Of a stretch of DNA of 64,000 bases, positions 52,701 to 64,000 are shown in pieces. The stretch is from Haemaphysalis longicornis (lineage: Eukaryota; Arthropoda; Arachnida; Ixodida; Ixodidae). The position numbers and the translations under genes were made by a program. Each line of letters begins with the position of its first letter. Position 1 is the first letter of the stretch. The notes below the pieces were generated by a model. The model was not told the DNA's origin, did not search any database, and was given only the letters and a program-made list of their open reading frames with translations. The stretch lies in the NCBI GenBank assembly GCA_013339765.2, contig CM023449.1, forward strand, positions 222,651,992-222,715,991, in the 5' to 3' direction.

Positions 52701-55700
52701 CGGGAAGTCGCCAATACGACAGCTTTTCGCTGTCTTTGGGTTAGTGCGGTGTTGCATTATTTCGCGAATTTTTTCATGTTGTGCCACATGCGAACCTTCC
52801 CACGTCCCAAATTATTGTTTGTAAGTGTATGAATCTGCAAGTTCTAGTTACTCCGTCGTAACAGAATTTTTCTCCGCATTGCCACAATAAAGAGAACTGC
52901 TGTTGTCCTGCTGTCGCTTTTTTTTTTGTTTTGTTTTTGCAGCGTGCTGCTACCTATGATTCGGGAGCTCGTTATAATAAGATTTTTTTAAAAAAAACAA
53001 GACGAAAATGTGGCGGGAGGGTGAAGAGGGTAGCCACGCCGCCAAGGCGGGGCAGATGGAGGAGGTAACACATTCTACCAAGCTTCAGAAAACGGCTACT
53101 TATAGTTATTTTTCTGTCGTATTTTTCTGTCACCTGTACGAGATGCGCAGTGCACTTGGGGGCTTTAAACTTCAATACGAAGGCGGGAAGTCGCCAATAC
53201 GACAGCTTTTCGCTGTCTTTGGGTTAGTGCGGTGTTGCATTATTTCGCGAATTTTTTCATGTTGTGCCACATGCGAACCTTCCCACGTCCCAAATTATTG
53301 TTTGTAAGTGTATGAATCTGCAAGTTCTAGTTACTCCGTCGTAACAGAATTTTTCTCCGCATTGCCACAATAAAGAGAACTGCTGTTGTCCTGCTGTCGC
53401 TTTTTTTTTTTTTTTTTTGCAGCGTGCTGCTACCTATGACTCGGGAGCTCGTTATAATAAGATTTAAAAAAAAAACAAGACGAAAATGTGGCGGGAGGGT
53501 GAAGAGGGTAGCCACGCCGCCAAGGCGGGGCAGATGGAGGAGGTAACACATTCTACCAGCTTCAGAAAACGGCTACTTATAGTTATTTTTCTGTCGTATT
53601 TTTCTGTCACCTGTACGAGATGCGCAGTGCACTTGGGGGCTTTAAACTTCAATACGAAGGCGGGAAGTCGCCAATACGACAGCTTTTCGCTGTCTTTGGG
53701 TTAGTGCGGTGTTGCATTATTTCGCGAATTTTTTCATGTTGTGCCACATGCGAACCTTCCCACGTCCCAAATTATTGTTTGTAAGTGTATGAATCTGCAA
53801 TTCTAGTTACTCCGTCGTAACAGAATTTTTCTCCGCATTGCCACAATAAAGAGAACTGCTGTTGTCCTGCTGTCGCTTTTTTTTTTTTTGTTTTTGCAGC
53901 GTGCTGCTACCTATGATTCGGGAGCTCGTTATAATAAGATTTTTTTAAAAAAAAACAAGACGAAAATGTGGCGGGAGGGTGAAGAGGGTAGCCACGCCGC
54001 CAAGGCGGGGCAGATGGAGGAGGTAACACATTCTACCAAGCTTCAGAAAACGGCTACTTATAGTTATTTTTCTGTCGTATTTTTCTGTCACATGTACGAG
54101 ATGCGCAGTGCACTTGGGGGCTTTAAACTTCAATACGAAGGCGGGAAGTCGCCAATACGACAGCTTTTCGCTGTCTTTGGGTTAGTGCGGTGTTGCATTA
54201 TTTCGCGAATTTTTTCATGTTGTGCCACATGCGAACCTTCCCACGTCCCAAATTATTGTTTGTAAGTGTATGAATCTGCAAGTTCTAGTTACTCCGTCGT
54301 AACAGAATTTTTCTCCGCATTGCCACAATAAAGAGAACTGCTGTTGTCCTGCTGTCGCTTTTTTTTTTTTTTTGCAGCGTGCTGCTACCTATGATTCGGG
54401 AGCTCGTTATAATAAGATTTAAAAAAAAAACAAGACGAAAATGTGGCGGGAGGGTGAAGAGGGTAGCCACGCCGCCAAGGCGGGGCAGATGGAGGAGGTA
54501 ACACATTCTACCAAGCTTCAGAAAACGGCTACTTATAGTTATTTTTCTGTCGTATTTTTCTGTCACCTGTACGAGATGCGCAGTGCACTTGGGGGCTTTA
54601 AACTTCAATACGAAGGCGGGAAGTCGCCAATACGACAGCTTTTCGCTGTCTTTGGGTTAGTGCGGTGTTGCATTATTTCGCGAATTTTTTCATGTTGTGC
54701 CACATGCGAACCTTCCCACGTCCCAAATTATTGTTTGTAAGTGTATGAATCTGCAAGTTCTAGTTACTCCGTCGTAACAGAATTTTTCTCCGCATTGCCA
54801 CAATAAAGAGAACTGCTGTTGTCCTGCTGTCGCTTTTTTTTTTGTTTGTTTTTGCAGCGTGCTGCTACCTATGATTCGGGAGCTCGTTATAATCAGATTT
54901 TTTTAAAAAAAACAAGACGAAAATGTGGCGGGAGGGTGAAGAGGGTAGCCACGCCGCCAAGGCGGGGCAGATGGAGGAGGTAACACATTCTACCAAGCTT
55001 CAGAAAACGGCTACTTATAGTTATTTTTCTGTCGTATTTTTCTGTCACCTGTACGAGATGCGCAGTGCACTTGGGGGCTTTAAACTTCAATACGAAGGCG
55101 GGAAGTCGCCAATACGACAGCTTTTCGCTGTCTTTGGGTTAGTGCGGTGTTGCATTATTTCGCGAATTTTTTCATGTTGTGCCACATGCGAACCTTCCCA
55201 CGTCCCAAATTATTGTTTGTAAGTGTATGAATCTGCAAGTTCTAGTTACTCCGTCGTAACAGAATTTTTCTCCGCATTGCCACAATAAAGAGAACTGCTG
55301 TTGTCCTGCTGTCGCTTTTTTTTTTTTTTTGCAGCGTGCTGCTACCTATGATTCGGGAGCTCGTTATAATAAGATTTAAAAAAAAACAAGACGAAAATGT
55401 GGCGGGAGGGTGAAGAGGGTAGCCACGCCGCCAAGGCGGTGCAGATGGAGGAGGTAACACATTCTACCAAGCTTCAGAAAACGGCTACGTATAGTTATTT
55501 TTCTGTCGTATTTTTCTGTACCTGTACGAGATGCGCAGTGCACTTGGGGGCTTTTAAACTTCATACGAAGGCGGGAAGTCGCCAATACGACAGCTTTTCG
55601 CTGTCTTTGGGTTAGTGCGGTGTTGCATTATTTCGCGAATTTTTTCATGTTGTGCCACATGCGAACCCTTCCCACGTCCCCAAATTATTGTTTGTAAGTG

Positions 55701-56047
55701 TATGAATCTGCAAGTTTCTAGTTACTCCGTCCGTAACAGAATTTTTCTCCGCATTGCCACAATAAAGAGAACTGCTGTTGTCCTGCTGTCGCTTTTTTTT
55801 TTGTTTTTGCAGCGTGCTGCTACCTATGATTCGGGAGCTCGTTATAATAAGATTTTTTTTAAAAAAAACAAGACGAAAATGTGGCGGGAGGGTGAAGAGG
55901 GTAGCCACGCCGCCAAGGCGGTGCAGATGGAGGAGGTAACACATTCTACCAAGCTTCAGAAAACGGCTACTTATAGTTATTTTTCTGTCGTAAGACACAC
56001 ACCAATGTCAGGCTGTTTCGATGTTTGATTTCGCACAGACGATCAGC

Positions 56048-56265
56048 AATTTTTAAGGCGAAGCTTTCAGCCTCTGACTGGTGTCGTCTTCAGTCCACAA
56101 AAAACGCACATCAGGAAAGCCAACTTTCTCTGACGATGATTATTGTCGATGAAGTCATTGAAAATTAAAGCGCGTCCCGTGGTAGGAATCGAGCCTAAAT
56201 CCCTAGCGGTATAAAACCGACTTCTACCCGATTACGCAATTCTTGCATGGTCGAAGCAGTTTGGA
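56048..56265 (-). repeat. SINE-like interspersed repeat, copy 2
   Basis: It shares ordered blocks with 42855-43075. On the - strand GGCTCGATTCCTACCACGGG resembles a tRNA B box, with an upstream GGTAGAAGTCGG, as in a tRNA-derived SINE head. Confidence 0.5.
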
Positions 56266-56698
56266 CTTGGACAGAGACGCATGGATGTGGGACATTATAC
56301 CGACGACGCACCCCTTCGTTTAGCGACGACGGTGGTTGAACGCTAGGGAACGCCATAGGACGCCCTTATCCGTAAAGCACTCGAGAGCCCAATCGCAGCG
56401 CAGTAAACCGTCCCGATAAGGAACATGTACTCGCTTCTGGATTGGTTTGTTTGCTGTTGGACTTGATTTTGAGAGCTTCGGGTTTCTACGGAGGGGTAGT
56501 TGACTTTTGCTATATCTCGGAAGCAAGGCGTAACTGAACAAAACAACCAGAAACAGATGTACATTACTCCTGTGGCGTCCCCAAGTTTTTTTTTTCCTTT
56601 TTTGAATGTTCGAATTGTTGTTGGCTTACACAATTTTGTGTTTGCGTTGCTATTGTTGTCGTCCTTTTTGTTACTGTTACGCGCTACGTACGCCGTTT

Positions 56699-56740
56699 AG
56701 GACGTAAATAAATCTTACCTTATCTTACCTTACTTAGGTT
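56699..56740 (+). mobile_element. Retroelement 3' end with (CTTAC)n-like tail
   Basis: GGACGTAAATAAATCTTACC is followed by repeats of CTTAT/CTTAC: a polyadenylation signal with a simple tail, as at the 3' ends of tick non-LTR elements. The coding part is not recognised. Confidence 0.5.
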
Positions 56741-56836
56741 CGCATCTGTGCGTATGTGCGTGCGAGAGAGAGAGAGAGAAAGAGAAGGCAGTACCAGGTT
56801 AGGCGCTTGTTAAATCTCCCGCTGGGTATGCGCCAT

Positions 56837-58140
56837 TCATCATATTCATCATGAAATCACCCCTGTCATTAAAGTTATCGTCCCCGCTAAGGGCAGCCAT
56901 GGACCAGGTCTGCCTTGCGTCGTTCTTCCGCTATATTTTTTGGTGCCGAAACCCGGGAGGATGACCGCACGCGACGAAGGAGACCACCGACGTCCCCTCC
57001 GGCTTGACGTTCCTATAGAACCCCGCGATTTTGACTGTATCCGCTGATCAACCCCGTCCTCAGCCGGAGGTCGGCATGGCTGGTCCAGACCGTCCATTGA
57101 CGACCGACAGTAAGTGTCGAATGGATAAGCTGCGCCGGCAGTAACGCATCCTTCGCGCCGCTACTGCGAGACTGCTCAAGGAAGCGAATGAGCTTCTGGA
57201 AGCCCCCTTGCCGTCTCCGCATGGCCTGCAAGAGACCATAGACCAGCTGGCAAGTAAAGAACGCTCACTCAAAGAACTTGATGACAAGATTGGGGAAGCA
57301 CTCGAAGGTGATGAGTTCGACCAGGATATTGCCCACGTGATAGAATACCAAGAAAACATATGTCATGCGATCAGTCGGCTCCGCTCGGCCTTGAATAAGC
57401 TGCAGGCGCCCGGCATGAGAGCTTCCGGCGGAGGAACTGCAGGGGAACCACAACCAGTTCAACCACAGAGCATGGTGCTCGATCGCCCTGCAGCCCATCC
57501 GAACCCGCCGTCGCACGTCGGCTCTCGTCCATTGACATCGCGGGTTGTCCTGCCGACGCTGCAAGTCCCCCACTTTTCTGGCGAGCCACGCGAATGGCAG
57601 GGCTTTTGGAACCATTTTGAGGCGACCATTCATAACCACCCGGACCTACCCGACATAGAGAAGTTTAAGTATTTAAGGTCTTACCTTACCGGAGACGCAA
57701 AACGCGCCGTTCAATGGATTCACCTAAATAATGCCAATTACCGTCAGGCTGTGAAGATCCTCGCCGACCGGTTTGGACGCACAGAACTTCTCGTGGACGA
57801 CCACGTCGATAGCCTACTCGCCATCGCACCGATTCAATCGTCGACGCAAGTGGCACGCCTCCGAGACCTGTACGAGCAGGTACAATTCAGGACTGGCTGT
57901 CTCGACAGCCTTGGCGTTCCAGCTTCCGAGTACGCGGTGATCCTGAACCGAGTCCTTATGCGCTCGCTCCCAGAAGACCTGGCAGTTCAATACCGTCAGC
58001 GCATGAAGGAGCCAACGCCTTGAGAGGAGCAAGTGATGATTCATCATAATCATCATGAAATCACCCCTGACATTAAAGTGATCGTCCCCGCAAAGGGCAG
58101 CAATGGCCCAGGTCTGCCTTGCATCGTTCTTCCGCTATAG
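56837..58140 (+). mobile_element. BEL/Pao LTR retrotransposon remnant: LTR end, primer site, gag, LTR end
   Basis: A stretch of about 100 bases (CATGAAATCACCCCTGTCATT ... CGTTCTTCCGCTATA) at about 56837-56937 recurs at about 58043-58139 with few differences. The first copy is followed at 56941 by TGGTGCCGAAACCCGGG, in primer-binding-site position. Between the copies lies gag only. Protease, reverse transcriptase and integrase are absent, so it is an internally deleted copy. The rest of the LTRs is not evident outside. Confidence 0.72.
57076..58023 (+). pseudogene. gag of a BEL/Pao element (DUF1759-type), broken
   Basis: An ATG at 57076 starts MAGPDRPLTTDSK, and TAA follows at 57142-57144. 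The same frame then runs open from 57145 to TGA at 58021-58023. It encodes a coiled-coil-like N-terminal part, a proline-rich linker, and the gag core LPTLQVPHFSGEPREWQGFW, YLTGDAKRAV and VKILADRFGR, typical of BEL/Pao gag proteins (RNA packaging and capsid). It ends abruptly at the second LTR-like repeat, missing the zinc knuckles and pol. Confidence 0.83.
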
Positions 58141-58814
58141 GCGCCTCCTTAAGCGCGGAGAAATCGCCGTAAAAGGAGGAGCGTCTCATGGCCCATCTGG
58201 GCTTCTAGCTGGTATATATACTGCAAATGCTGAAGGAAGGAGGCGAGTCTAGGATTGGATCTTGAGGGGATAATAAAACCATGCGTTATCATGTAATTTT
58301 ATGGTTTTCACATGCAGTTGATGCTAGTGAAGAGGTCACACTCCGTTAAGTGTGGGTGTCCTTACGGCTCGCACACTTAGAGCCCCATCTGGCTCCAAGT
58401 GTGCGACTCCGAACGGCTCGCACACTTGGGCCCGAAGAACCCTAAAAATACAAAATATTCGAATTCTAGAGTTCTCAGTGACAGACCCACGTAAGGTCGA
58501 AGGGATTAATGAATTGCAAGATTTTCACATATTTGACTTGTTTCTAGCTCTATTGTTGAGCCATCGATCAGAATTAATTTTCATTCATTTAAATGATGAT
58601 AATCTGTACTCCCTCTGTGTTAGACAATTTTGAAGACTTTTACAGGAGTATTTTTGTACTTCTCACGGATTTTAGCCCACTTTACCGCTGTGCCTGAAGA
58701 CAACCAAGCCTGCCCTCAGAAGCGAAGTAGACAATACCACCGACTTTCCCAATACGTCAGGTAAACCGGCAGAGCAGGGGACACCACTTCATTTCACAAA
58801 ACCTTTCAAATCAG

Positions 58815-59055
58815 GGCGGAGTGGTGACTCAGTGGCGAAGGCGTTGTGCTGCTGAACCCAAGGACGCGGGTTCGATTCCCGGCCGCGGCGCCCGCTTTTC
58901 TGGCGGAGGCGAAAAGCAAAACCTCGCATGTGTTCGAGATTTCGTCGCACTTTAAAGATCCCCAGGTGGTCAAAAGTAATCCGGAGCCCTCCACTACGGC
59001 GCGTTTCATAACCTGTGTAGTTTGGCCCCGTTAAACCCCATAATCCATCAAATCA
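58815..59055 (+). mobile_element. Ruka-type SINE, near full length
   Basis: A box GGAGTGGTGACTCAGTGGC, B box GGGTTCGATTCCCGG, the conserved AAAGATCCCCAGGTGGTCAA, and the end GTTAAACCCCATAATCCATC. Confidence 0.88.
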
Positions 59056-59259
59056 ATCCGCGTACGCCTAAAAATCAAGGCCGTTAGAGGCTAGTGTTAC
59101 TACGTGCCACTGCTCCAAAGTGCCGAACGTTCGCAATTGCTCTTCTCTAAATAAAAGAAGGGGCTTTTTGAAATGCCTCGAACGTTCCAAGCCACGCAAG
59201 AAGAGCGAAGAACACGCGTGGCAGGTTCCAACACGACAACGAAGGCTTTGTCCCCAACC

Positions 59260-60096
59260 TTAAAGAGGCCATGAAGACTAAATACAAGTTTGTTTTATTC
59301 GAAATATTTCGTGTTTTATAGTGCCCCCAGCCCTTGTCCAGATGCAAACTATATCTTATTCACTCAGAAATGAATCAATTTAAGTTACAATATAGATTTT
59401 CCCGCTAAATCGCGTGTTTTGCTGGTCTGCAATGACATCACAGGAACCGACCGCTCTGCAGCCGATTCTGAAGCCTTGTTTACCGTTGGTGAACCTAGAT
59501 GCCGCCACCATACCACGGGAAGCCGTTTTCTGCCTTTGGTTTGTCCTTGACCGTATTTAAACCTGGCTTGTCCTTGTTCAGGGAGAAAATAATCGTTTCG
59601 TGAAACATAGGGCTCGCTCGACAAATATGGTCACGTAAGACACCGTTGCTTGCGTCAATCGGCCAGTGCCGTGGGAGACAACCCCGACGCCCCGCAGTCC
59701 TGTGCAGCTTGTGCGCGCAGTACCAACAGCGGTACACATCGGCGTTTCAGTGTTTACGTGTGCTTTCGTTAATTCCACTGTTTGTCCCACCATTCTGACT
59801 GCTTAAAAAAGACTGTGCCCTGAATTTAAGCGCAAATAGCTCGTTCGGCAAGTTTATAAGCTCTGACTAATTGGCGTTTGCTCTTGCCGGCCTCCGCCAA
59901 TCGCAGAGCTGGCTGGTATGACATCATAAATTCTGTTGCTTGAAATGAGCTAGTGGGTCGCATGGCCGTTCCCTTTTTTCCTAATTATACAGCTTATTTT
60001 GAGCGAAGTTTACGTTAAAAGTGGAGTCAGTATGATTCTAACGAGGCAATCTTTTGAATGAACCAAACTTGGGTTTTGTCTTCATGGCCCCTTTAA
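59260..60096. mobile_element. MITE with TTAA ends, same family as 13831-14342 (837 bp)
   Basis: TTAAAGAGGCCATGAAGACT at the left and CTTCATGGCCCCTTTAA at the right are inverse copies, continuing through AAATACAAGTTT and AAACTTGGGTTTT. TTAA flanks both ends. No gene recognised inside. Confidence 0.75.
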
Positions 60097-60404
60097 GCCT
60101 TGAGCTCACCTATCGCACCCGCGACTTGTAGCACAACATCGAGGCCTAAGAAAACCCACCGTACCTTTCGCTCATAATGGCTGAATTCGTGCTGGCTATC
60201 AAGCAATCAGTCTCGAACAGTACAAAAGAGTTAACGCGGATCAGTTAGACCACATTGCTTACATTAAAAATACCGGAATAGCAGGAGAGAGAATGACCAG
60301 GCACGAGCTTCGGCAGTAAACCCTGTGGGGTGAAGCGACGCCTTCCTCTGTTCTCTCCGTGTGCCACTTTCAACACCAGAGCTGTTGTAGAAGCTGTAAG
60401 CTCG

Positions 60405-60520
60405 GGGTTGCAGGAGAAAATACCAAGAAAATGCGAAGCGCTCGTGAGCGCGTGCCTCGGGGCGACCGCCGAGTCCCCAGCTCTCGCAGTGTTTAGCAAA
60501 AACAAACAAACAAAAAAATA
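60405..60520 (-). repeat. Fragment of the 12.6 kb / 45.6 kb repeat family
   Basis: On the - strand it carries GGCGGTCGCCCCGAGGCACGC, then CACGAGCGCTTC and ATTTTCTTGGTATTTT, the central block of that family. Confidence 0.6.
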
Positions 60521-60792
60521 AAACTCCAGCGCTGTCGTCAAGGGCTACCGCGCATGTAATGCTTGGGATAAGTAGAGTGTACTAGAAGTTTTTGAGTGGC
60601 CCGAGCGGCGGCCTCTCCCATTGTTCCGCCGGGTCGACTTTCACGCAGAAAATAAAACCGGTATAGCGGCGGCGCTGCTTTCGTCAACCACTGAACAACC
60701 GGCGCTCCCCGGCAGCAGCTCCCAGCCTGCACGCGGCAAGATTTGCATTGCTCGCTGCGGTGTTTTGCGCTGGTGCAGCTGATTTATTTTGG

Positions 60793-60985
60793 ATTATGAG
60801 GTTTAACAAGCCGGTGCTACACAGGCGATGAGAAAGCGGTAGTGGGGGGCTATGGATTAATTTTGACCACCTGGGGATCTTTAACGTGCCCCGAAATCTC
60901 GAAGACACGGGCGTTTTTCGCTTTTATCCTCCATCATAAAAGCGGCCGCAGCGGCCAGGAATCGAACCCGCGCCTTTGGTCAGCT
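60793..60985 (-). mobile_element. Ruka-type SINE, head damaged
   Basis: On the - strand: B box GGGTTCGATTCCTGGCC, the body with AAAGATCCCCAGGTGGTCAA, and the end GTTAAACCTCATAATCC. The A-box half is lost. Confidence 0.85.
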
Positions 60986-61150
60986 GATTTATAAAGTAGA
61001 AGCAGAACGTTATGACTCCGCTTGAGCAAACTTTGAACTAGTACGACCCGACATAAAATTATCAACCCTCCCCTCCCTCCCCCCCCCCCCCCCCCCCCCC
61101 CATGATACTTTCTCATTTTTCATGCGTATTCTGAAAGCGTTGTTGATATA

Positions 61151-61884
61151 CAGTAATCCCTCGTTAACCCAAAGTCGTAAAATTGGCTGAAAATTCCTAG
61201 ATAAGCGCGGAGTTTCGAGTTAAGTCAAATGCAGGAAATTTGTGGCCAGGTCCCTGAAATAGCAGCTAGTGCTGCTAACAAAAGCACTATTGCACAGGGG
61301 ACATTTCGTAATAAAGGCAAAATAATTCGCAGGAAAAAGAAACTTTTATTATTCCAGAAGAAAGAACTGTGTTGCGCTCGGCTGTTTCGCCTTCGCATCT
61401 GCATCCCAGAAAAGCGTACTCGAGCTTCTCAATGCATCGCATAAATTAGTCGTCGCCACCGCTACATACTACCTTGTTACATAGCAGACGCAGCATGTAT
61501 GTTGTTTCTGCCGTTGTAGGCACTTCTGGAGGCTCCTCGTCCGCACGATCAGCTGAGTCGTCCATAGCTATCCCGATGATGTACGCGCCAGACAGCATTC
61601 CGGTAGCGGGGACGCGTAGTCCGCGCAAACTTGCACTTCACGACCGCGTTCGGCGAGTAGTGGGAGTAATCATTTGAACGGGGACCTTATTAGCTGCCTG
61701 TAGCGGACTTTGGCTTGTGTCCTCTCTGCCAGTATTTCGAGATATCCGCGGTCCTCCGAAAAAAAAAACGTTTTGAGATAAAGCGTGCAAATGCGTAGCG
61801 CCTATGGGTGGTAAACACAGGGTGAGAAGAAGTTTCTCGAGAAGATATTTTGAGATAGCAGAGTTCGAGTCAACGAGGGTTTAA
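61151..61884. mobile_element. Tigger-type element with internal deletion
   Basis: It starts CAGTAATCCCTCGTTAACCC after TA. The right end has GTCAACGAGGGTTTA, a worn inverse of it. On the - strand 61628-61446 encodes an acidic end (DDSADRADEEPPEVPTT), as at Tigger transposase C-termini. The catalytic part is missing. Confidence 0.6.
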
Positions 61885-61889
61885 TTTGA

Positions 61890-64000
61890 CGGACAGGCAC
61901 CAGGAATGTTTTCCCCTTCCCATTCTTGACTCTGCGCATGAAGCAAAAGTGGCGGGGCGAACATTCTATGGGCTGCAAAAAGTTTACTGTTTTTTTACGT
62001 TCCTATTTGGAACGAAAATACCAAGAGCTTTCTTCTGGAATACCCCTACCGTTAATGCTTGTACTGTCACTAGTGGGCTTTCTTATTTTATTAACCTGCT
62101 ATGTCGCAGGCCCTTGGTAAGGAAGTGTGTACTGAAAACGAAGTCTCAAGTCTGCAGGACCAATCCTGTATGCCAGGGGAAGATGCCGCTGTGTTTACTA
62201 CCTCTTGAATTTGGGGGGGGGGGGGGGGGGGCGGGGGGGGGGAGGGGGGGAAGGGGGGGGTCTTCTGAATCTTTCCGTGCATTTTTAAAAGTTAATCAGC
62301 GATCTGTAGGACGTTTTTACCGGTTGCTTCAGCGACAAGGAGCTCCACCATGACAGCGTTATGGATGTGCTGTAGCCCTTATTTCACAACAAACACCTCA
62401 ACAGCGTTGGTGGCGACCAGCACAGTGAGACCTCGACAGCAAATTTCGTTGAATTCCGTATACATTGTGACACGGATTTATTATCTATATAAAAGGCTCA
62501 AAAAAGTTCCGTTATTACATGTGTAGGCTGGAGCAACATCTTAAACTTAGCCGTCGCTAATGGTCGAGGGCGAGTTATGAAAATGCGTTGGCCAAAAATG
62601 TCAATTTAAATCTCCATGTTAGCGTTATTCCTAAACCTTTATCTGTGGAGACTTTGTGGATGATTTCCCGCGTTTCATGTCATTTTCTAGGCTATTGAAA
62701 ATGAAAACAAAATGTGTATTTTGTTCCAATTCCGTTTATTTGAACCTCCATGTTATCGTTTTTTGAACCTTTACATCTATAGTACACTTTGTGTATGGTT
62801 TCCCGTGTTATGTTTCATTTTTGTCGCGGTCAATATATTTTCTGATCTATGTTTTGCTTTGGTTTTATGTGCGTGTAATTGTACTCTCAGCATACTTGTG
62901 AATTAAATTTGTGTTAATTTGATTCAACTCCTTTCTTGACCGAATCAGGTGAAAGGTGGTGCGATTAATAGAATGTTGTGGGAATAGTTCTATAAAAGAC
63001 GGTCATTGGGACAACTGAGCTAACCGCTGGGCTTATCCCTTTTTAGTTAAAAATATATCTCTCTTGCGCGTCATTTTCTGTTCGGCCAGGCGATATCATT
63101 AACACCACGGTGACCCCTAATTGTTACAAGCGGGCCACTGCTTAAATACTTCTATAATAACAATTCACAGCAATCAAAAACAAACGCAACTTATGATATT
63201 AACCCACATATATGGTGTCCGAGCGTAAATTGCAAGACAATAAATAAGAAATGCTTCTCAAAAGCCATCATCCCAGTCCTCATATTTTTTCTTGTCATTT
63301 CTGTTGACCAATTATGTCCATCAAGCAGCCCAATAAGCACACAATCATAAAGCAATCATGAACTGGTTCATATCAGGCAATTTCACGCAAAATACTTTTT
63401 GATGGGAAGTTGAAATAGCGAAAATGCCGCTGCAATTGCTTTATTTACAATCCGTTACGAATACTGCACTAAAGGAAAATCCGTAATTTTTTCGTTGTTG
63501 TCGAGCGGGAAAGACAAAACTAACGCAAAATGAGCTGCAGAGTTTATTTTTCATTTCGTTCCAGCAATTGGACGCCCCGCAGAACAAATTTCTAGCGCTC
63601 CACGCGTAAAGCAGCAGCGTTTTTAGGTGTGGTCAGTGTCATGGAGTTACCAAAGGCAACAATCCACACGTCCGTAGCTGTTCTGGTTTAATCATTAGCG
63701 AGTCAGTAGAATCAACTTCCTGTGGTGATACATTGCATGAACTGTGTACTGTACACATGTATATTTTACAAAACTGGTCTTAGTTGTCACGTGTAATGAA
63801 TATGTGCCGTGCTTTGCTATTTGCAGTTTTATCTGTCATAAATTTTGGTACAACGCTTCGGTTTCTGAGAAACTGGCATCACACTAGTGAGGCCGTTCTG
63901 GTAAGTTGAACAAGAGGGCTTTCAGTGTAGGCGATGTTGTGTTGTCACTAAATGAGGGTTACATGTCCCTTGGAAACATAGTGGATTGGCGTTTTGGTGA
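61890..64000. other. No gene recognised
   Basis: It contains a long G-rich run at about 62212-62262 and otherwise AT-rich DNA without recognisable coding sequence. Confidence 0.5.

Larger units (their letters stand above)
47785..55991. repeat. Tandem array, 17 units of about 480 bp
   Basis: Counting from CACCTGTACGAGATGCGCAG, units start near 47785, 48259, 48744, 49318, 49904, 50280 (lacks its first 36 bases), 50718, 51217, 51696, 52169, 52648, 53131, 53608, 54089, 54564, 55046 and 55519. Usual length is 473-485; units 3 and 4 (starting 48744 and 49318) are about 100 longer through an inserted segment. Each unit has AATAAA, a T-run ending in GCAG, an A-run, a GACAGC-TTTTC-GCTGTC hairpin and CCGCCAAGGCGG. 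Short frames on both strands recur only because the DNA recurs. The array starts and stops within a unit, and no copy is found elsewhere in the window. Confidence 0.96.

Noticed and set aside
47785..55991. CRISPR array or ribosomal RNA gene cluster
   Set aside because: The unit is 480 bp without spacer structure and has no rRNA or 5S/snRNA motifs; the organism is a eukaryote.

Overview
The window looks like nuclear DNA of a hard tick (Ixodidae). The basis is the mix of repeats: tRNA-derived SINEs of the tick Ruka type, the RNase H and zinc-knuckle ends of tick LINEs, a Penelope-like element, a BEL/Pao gag remnant and pogo/Tigger pieces. Genes are split by introns of up to 13 kb with GT-AG borders. 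Nothing prokaryotic is present. The exact species cannot be named from the sequence alone.

Three host genes can be supported. (1) 88-27395, + strand: the last five exons of an organic anion transporter (OATP/SLCO family), whose 5' part lies before the window. The exon phases match across all four introns, but the third visible exon carries an in-frame TAG. (2) 28969-29430, - strand: a small gene for a 153-residue secreted protein with an internal repeat, converging on the transporter. (3) 37652-39129, - strand: a large exon of a type-B carboxylesterase that keeps all three catalytic residues but has two single-base frame breaks.

Layout: 0.3-27 kb is the transporter. Its introns hold Tigger tails, LINE pieces, SINEs, a MITE flanked by TTAA, and a LINE (19.7-21.9 kb) split by a pogo-like element at a TA site. 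28-34 kb holds the secreted-protein gene, unrecognised DNA and a large palindrome. 35-37.5 kb holds a SINE, a (TA)n tract, a tandem cluster of short inverted-repeat elements and a TTAA-flanked element. 37.6-39.1 kb is the esterase. 39.5-46 kb is mostly LINE and Penelope debris. 47.8-56.0 kb is an array of 17 tandem units of about 480 bp, the right part of which alternates between two unit types. 56-62 kb holds SINE-like repeats, the BEL/Pao remnant, a second SINE cluster, another TTAA element and a Tigger-type element. 62-64 kb is unrecognised.

The three genes do not form an obvious pathway. A transporter and an esterase both handle small foreign molecules, but their closeness here is not evidence of joint function. 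The most unusual structure is the 8.2-kb tandem array with its alternating dimer pattern and a retro-insertion shared by two neighbouring units.
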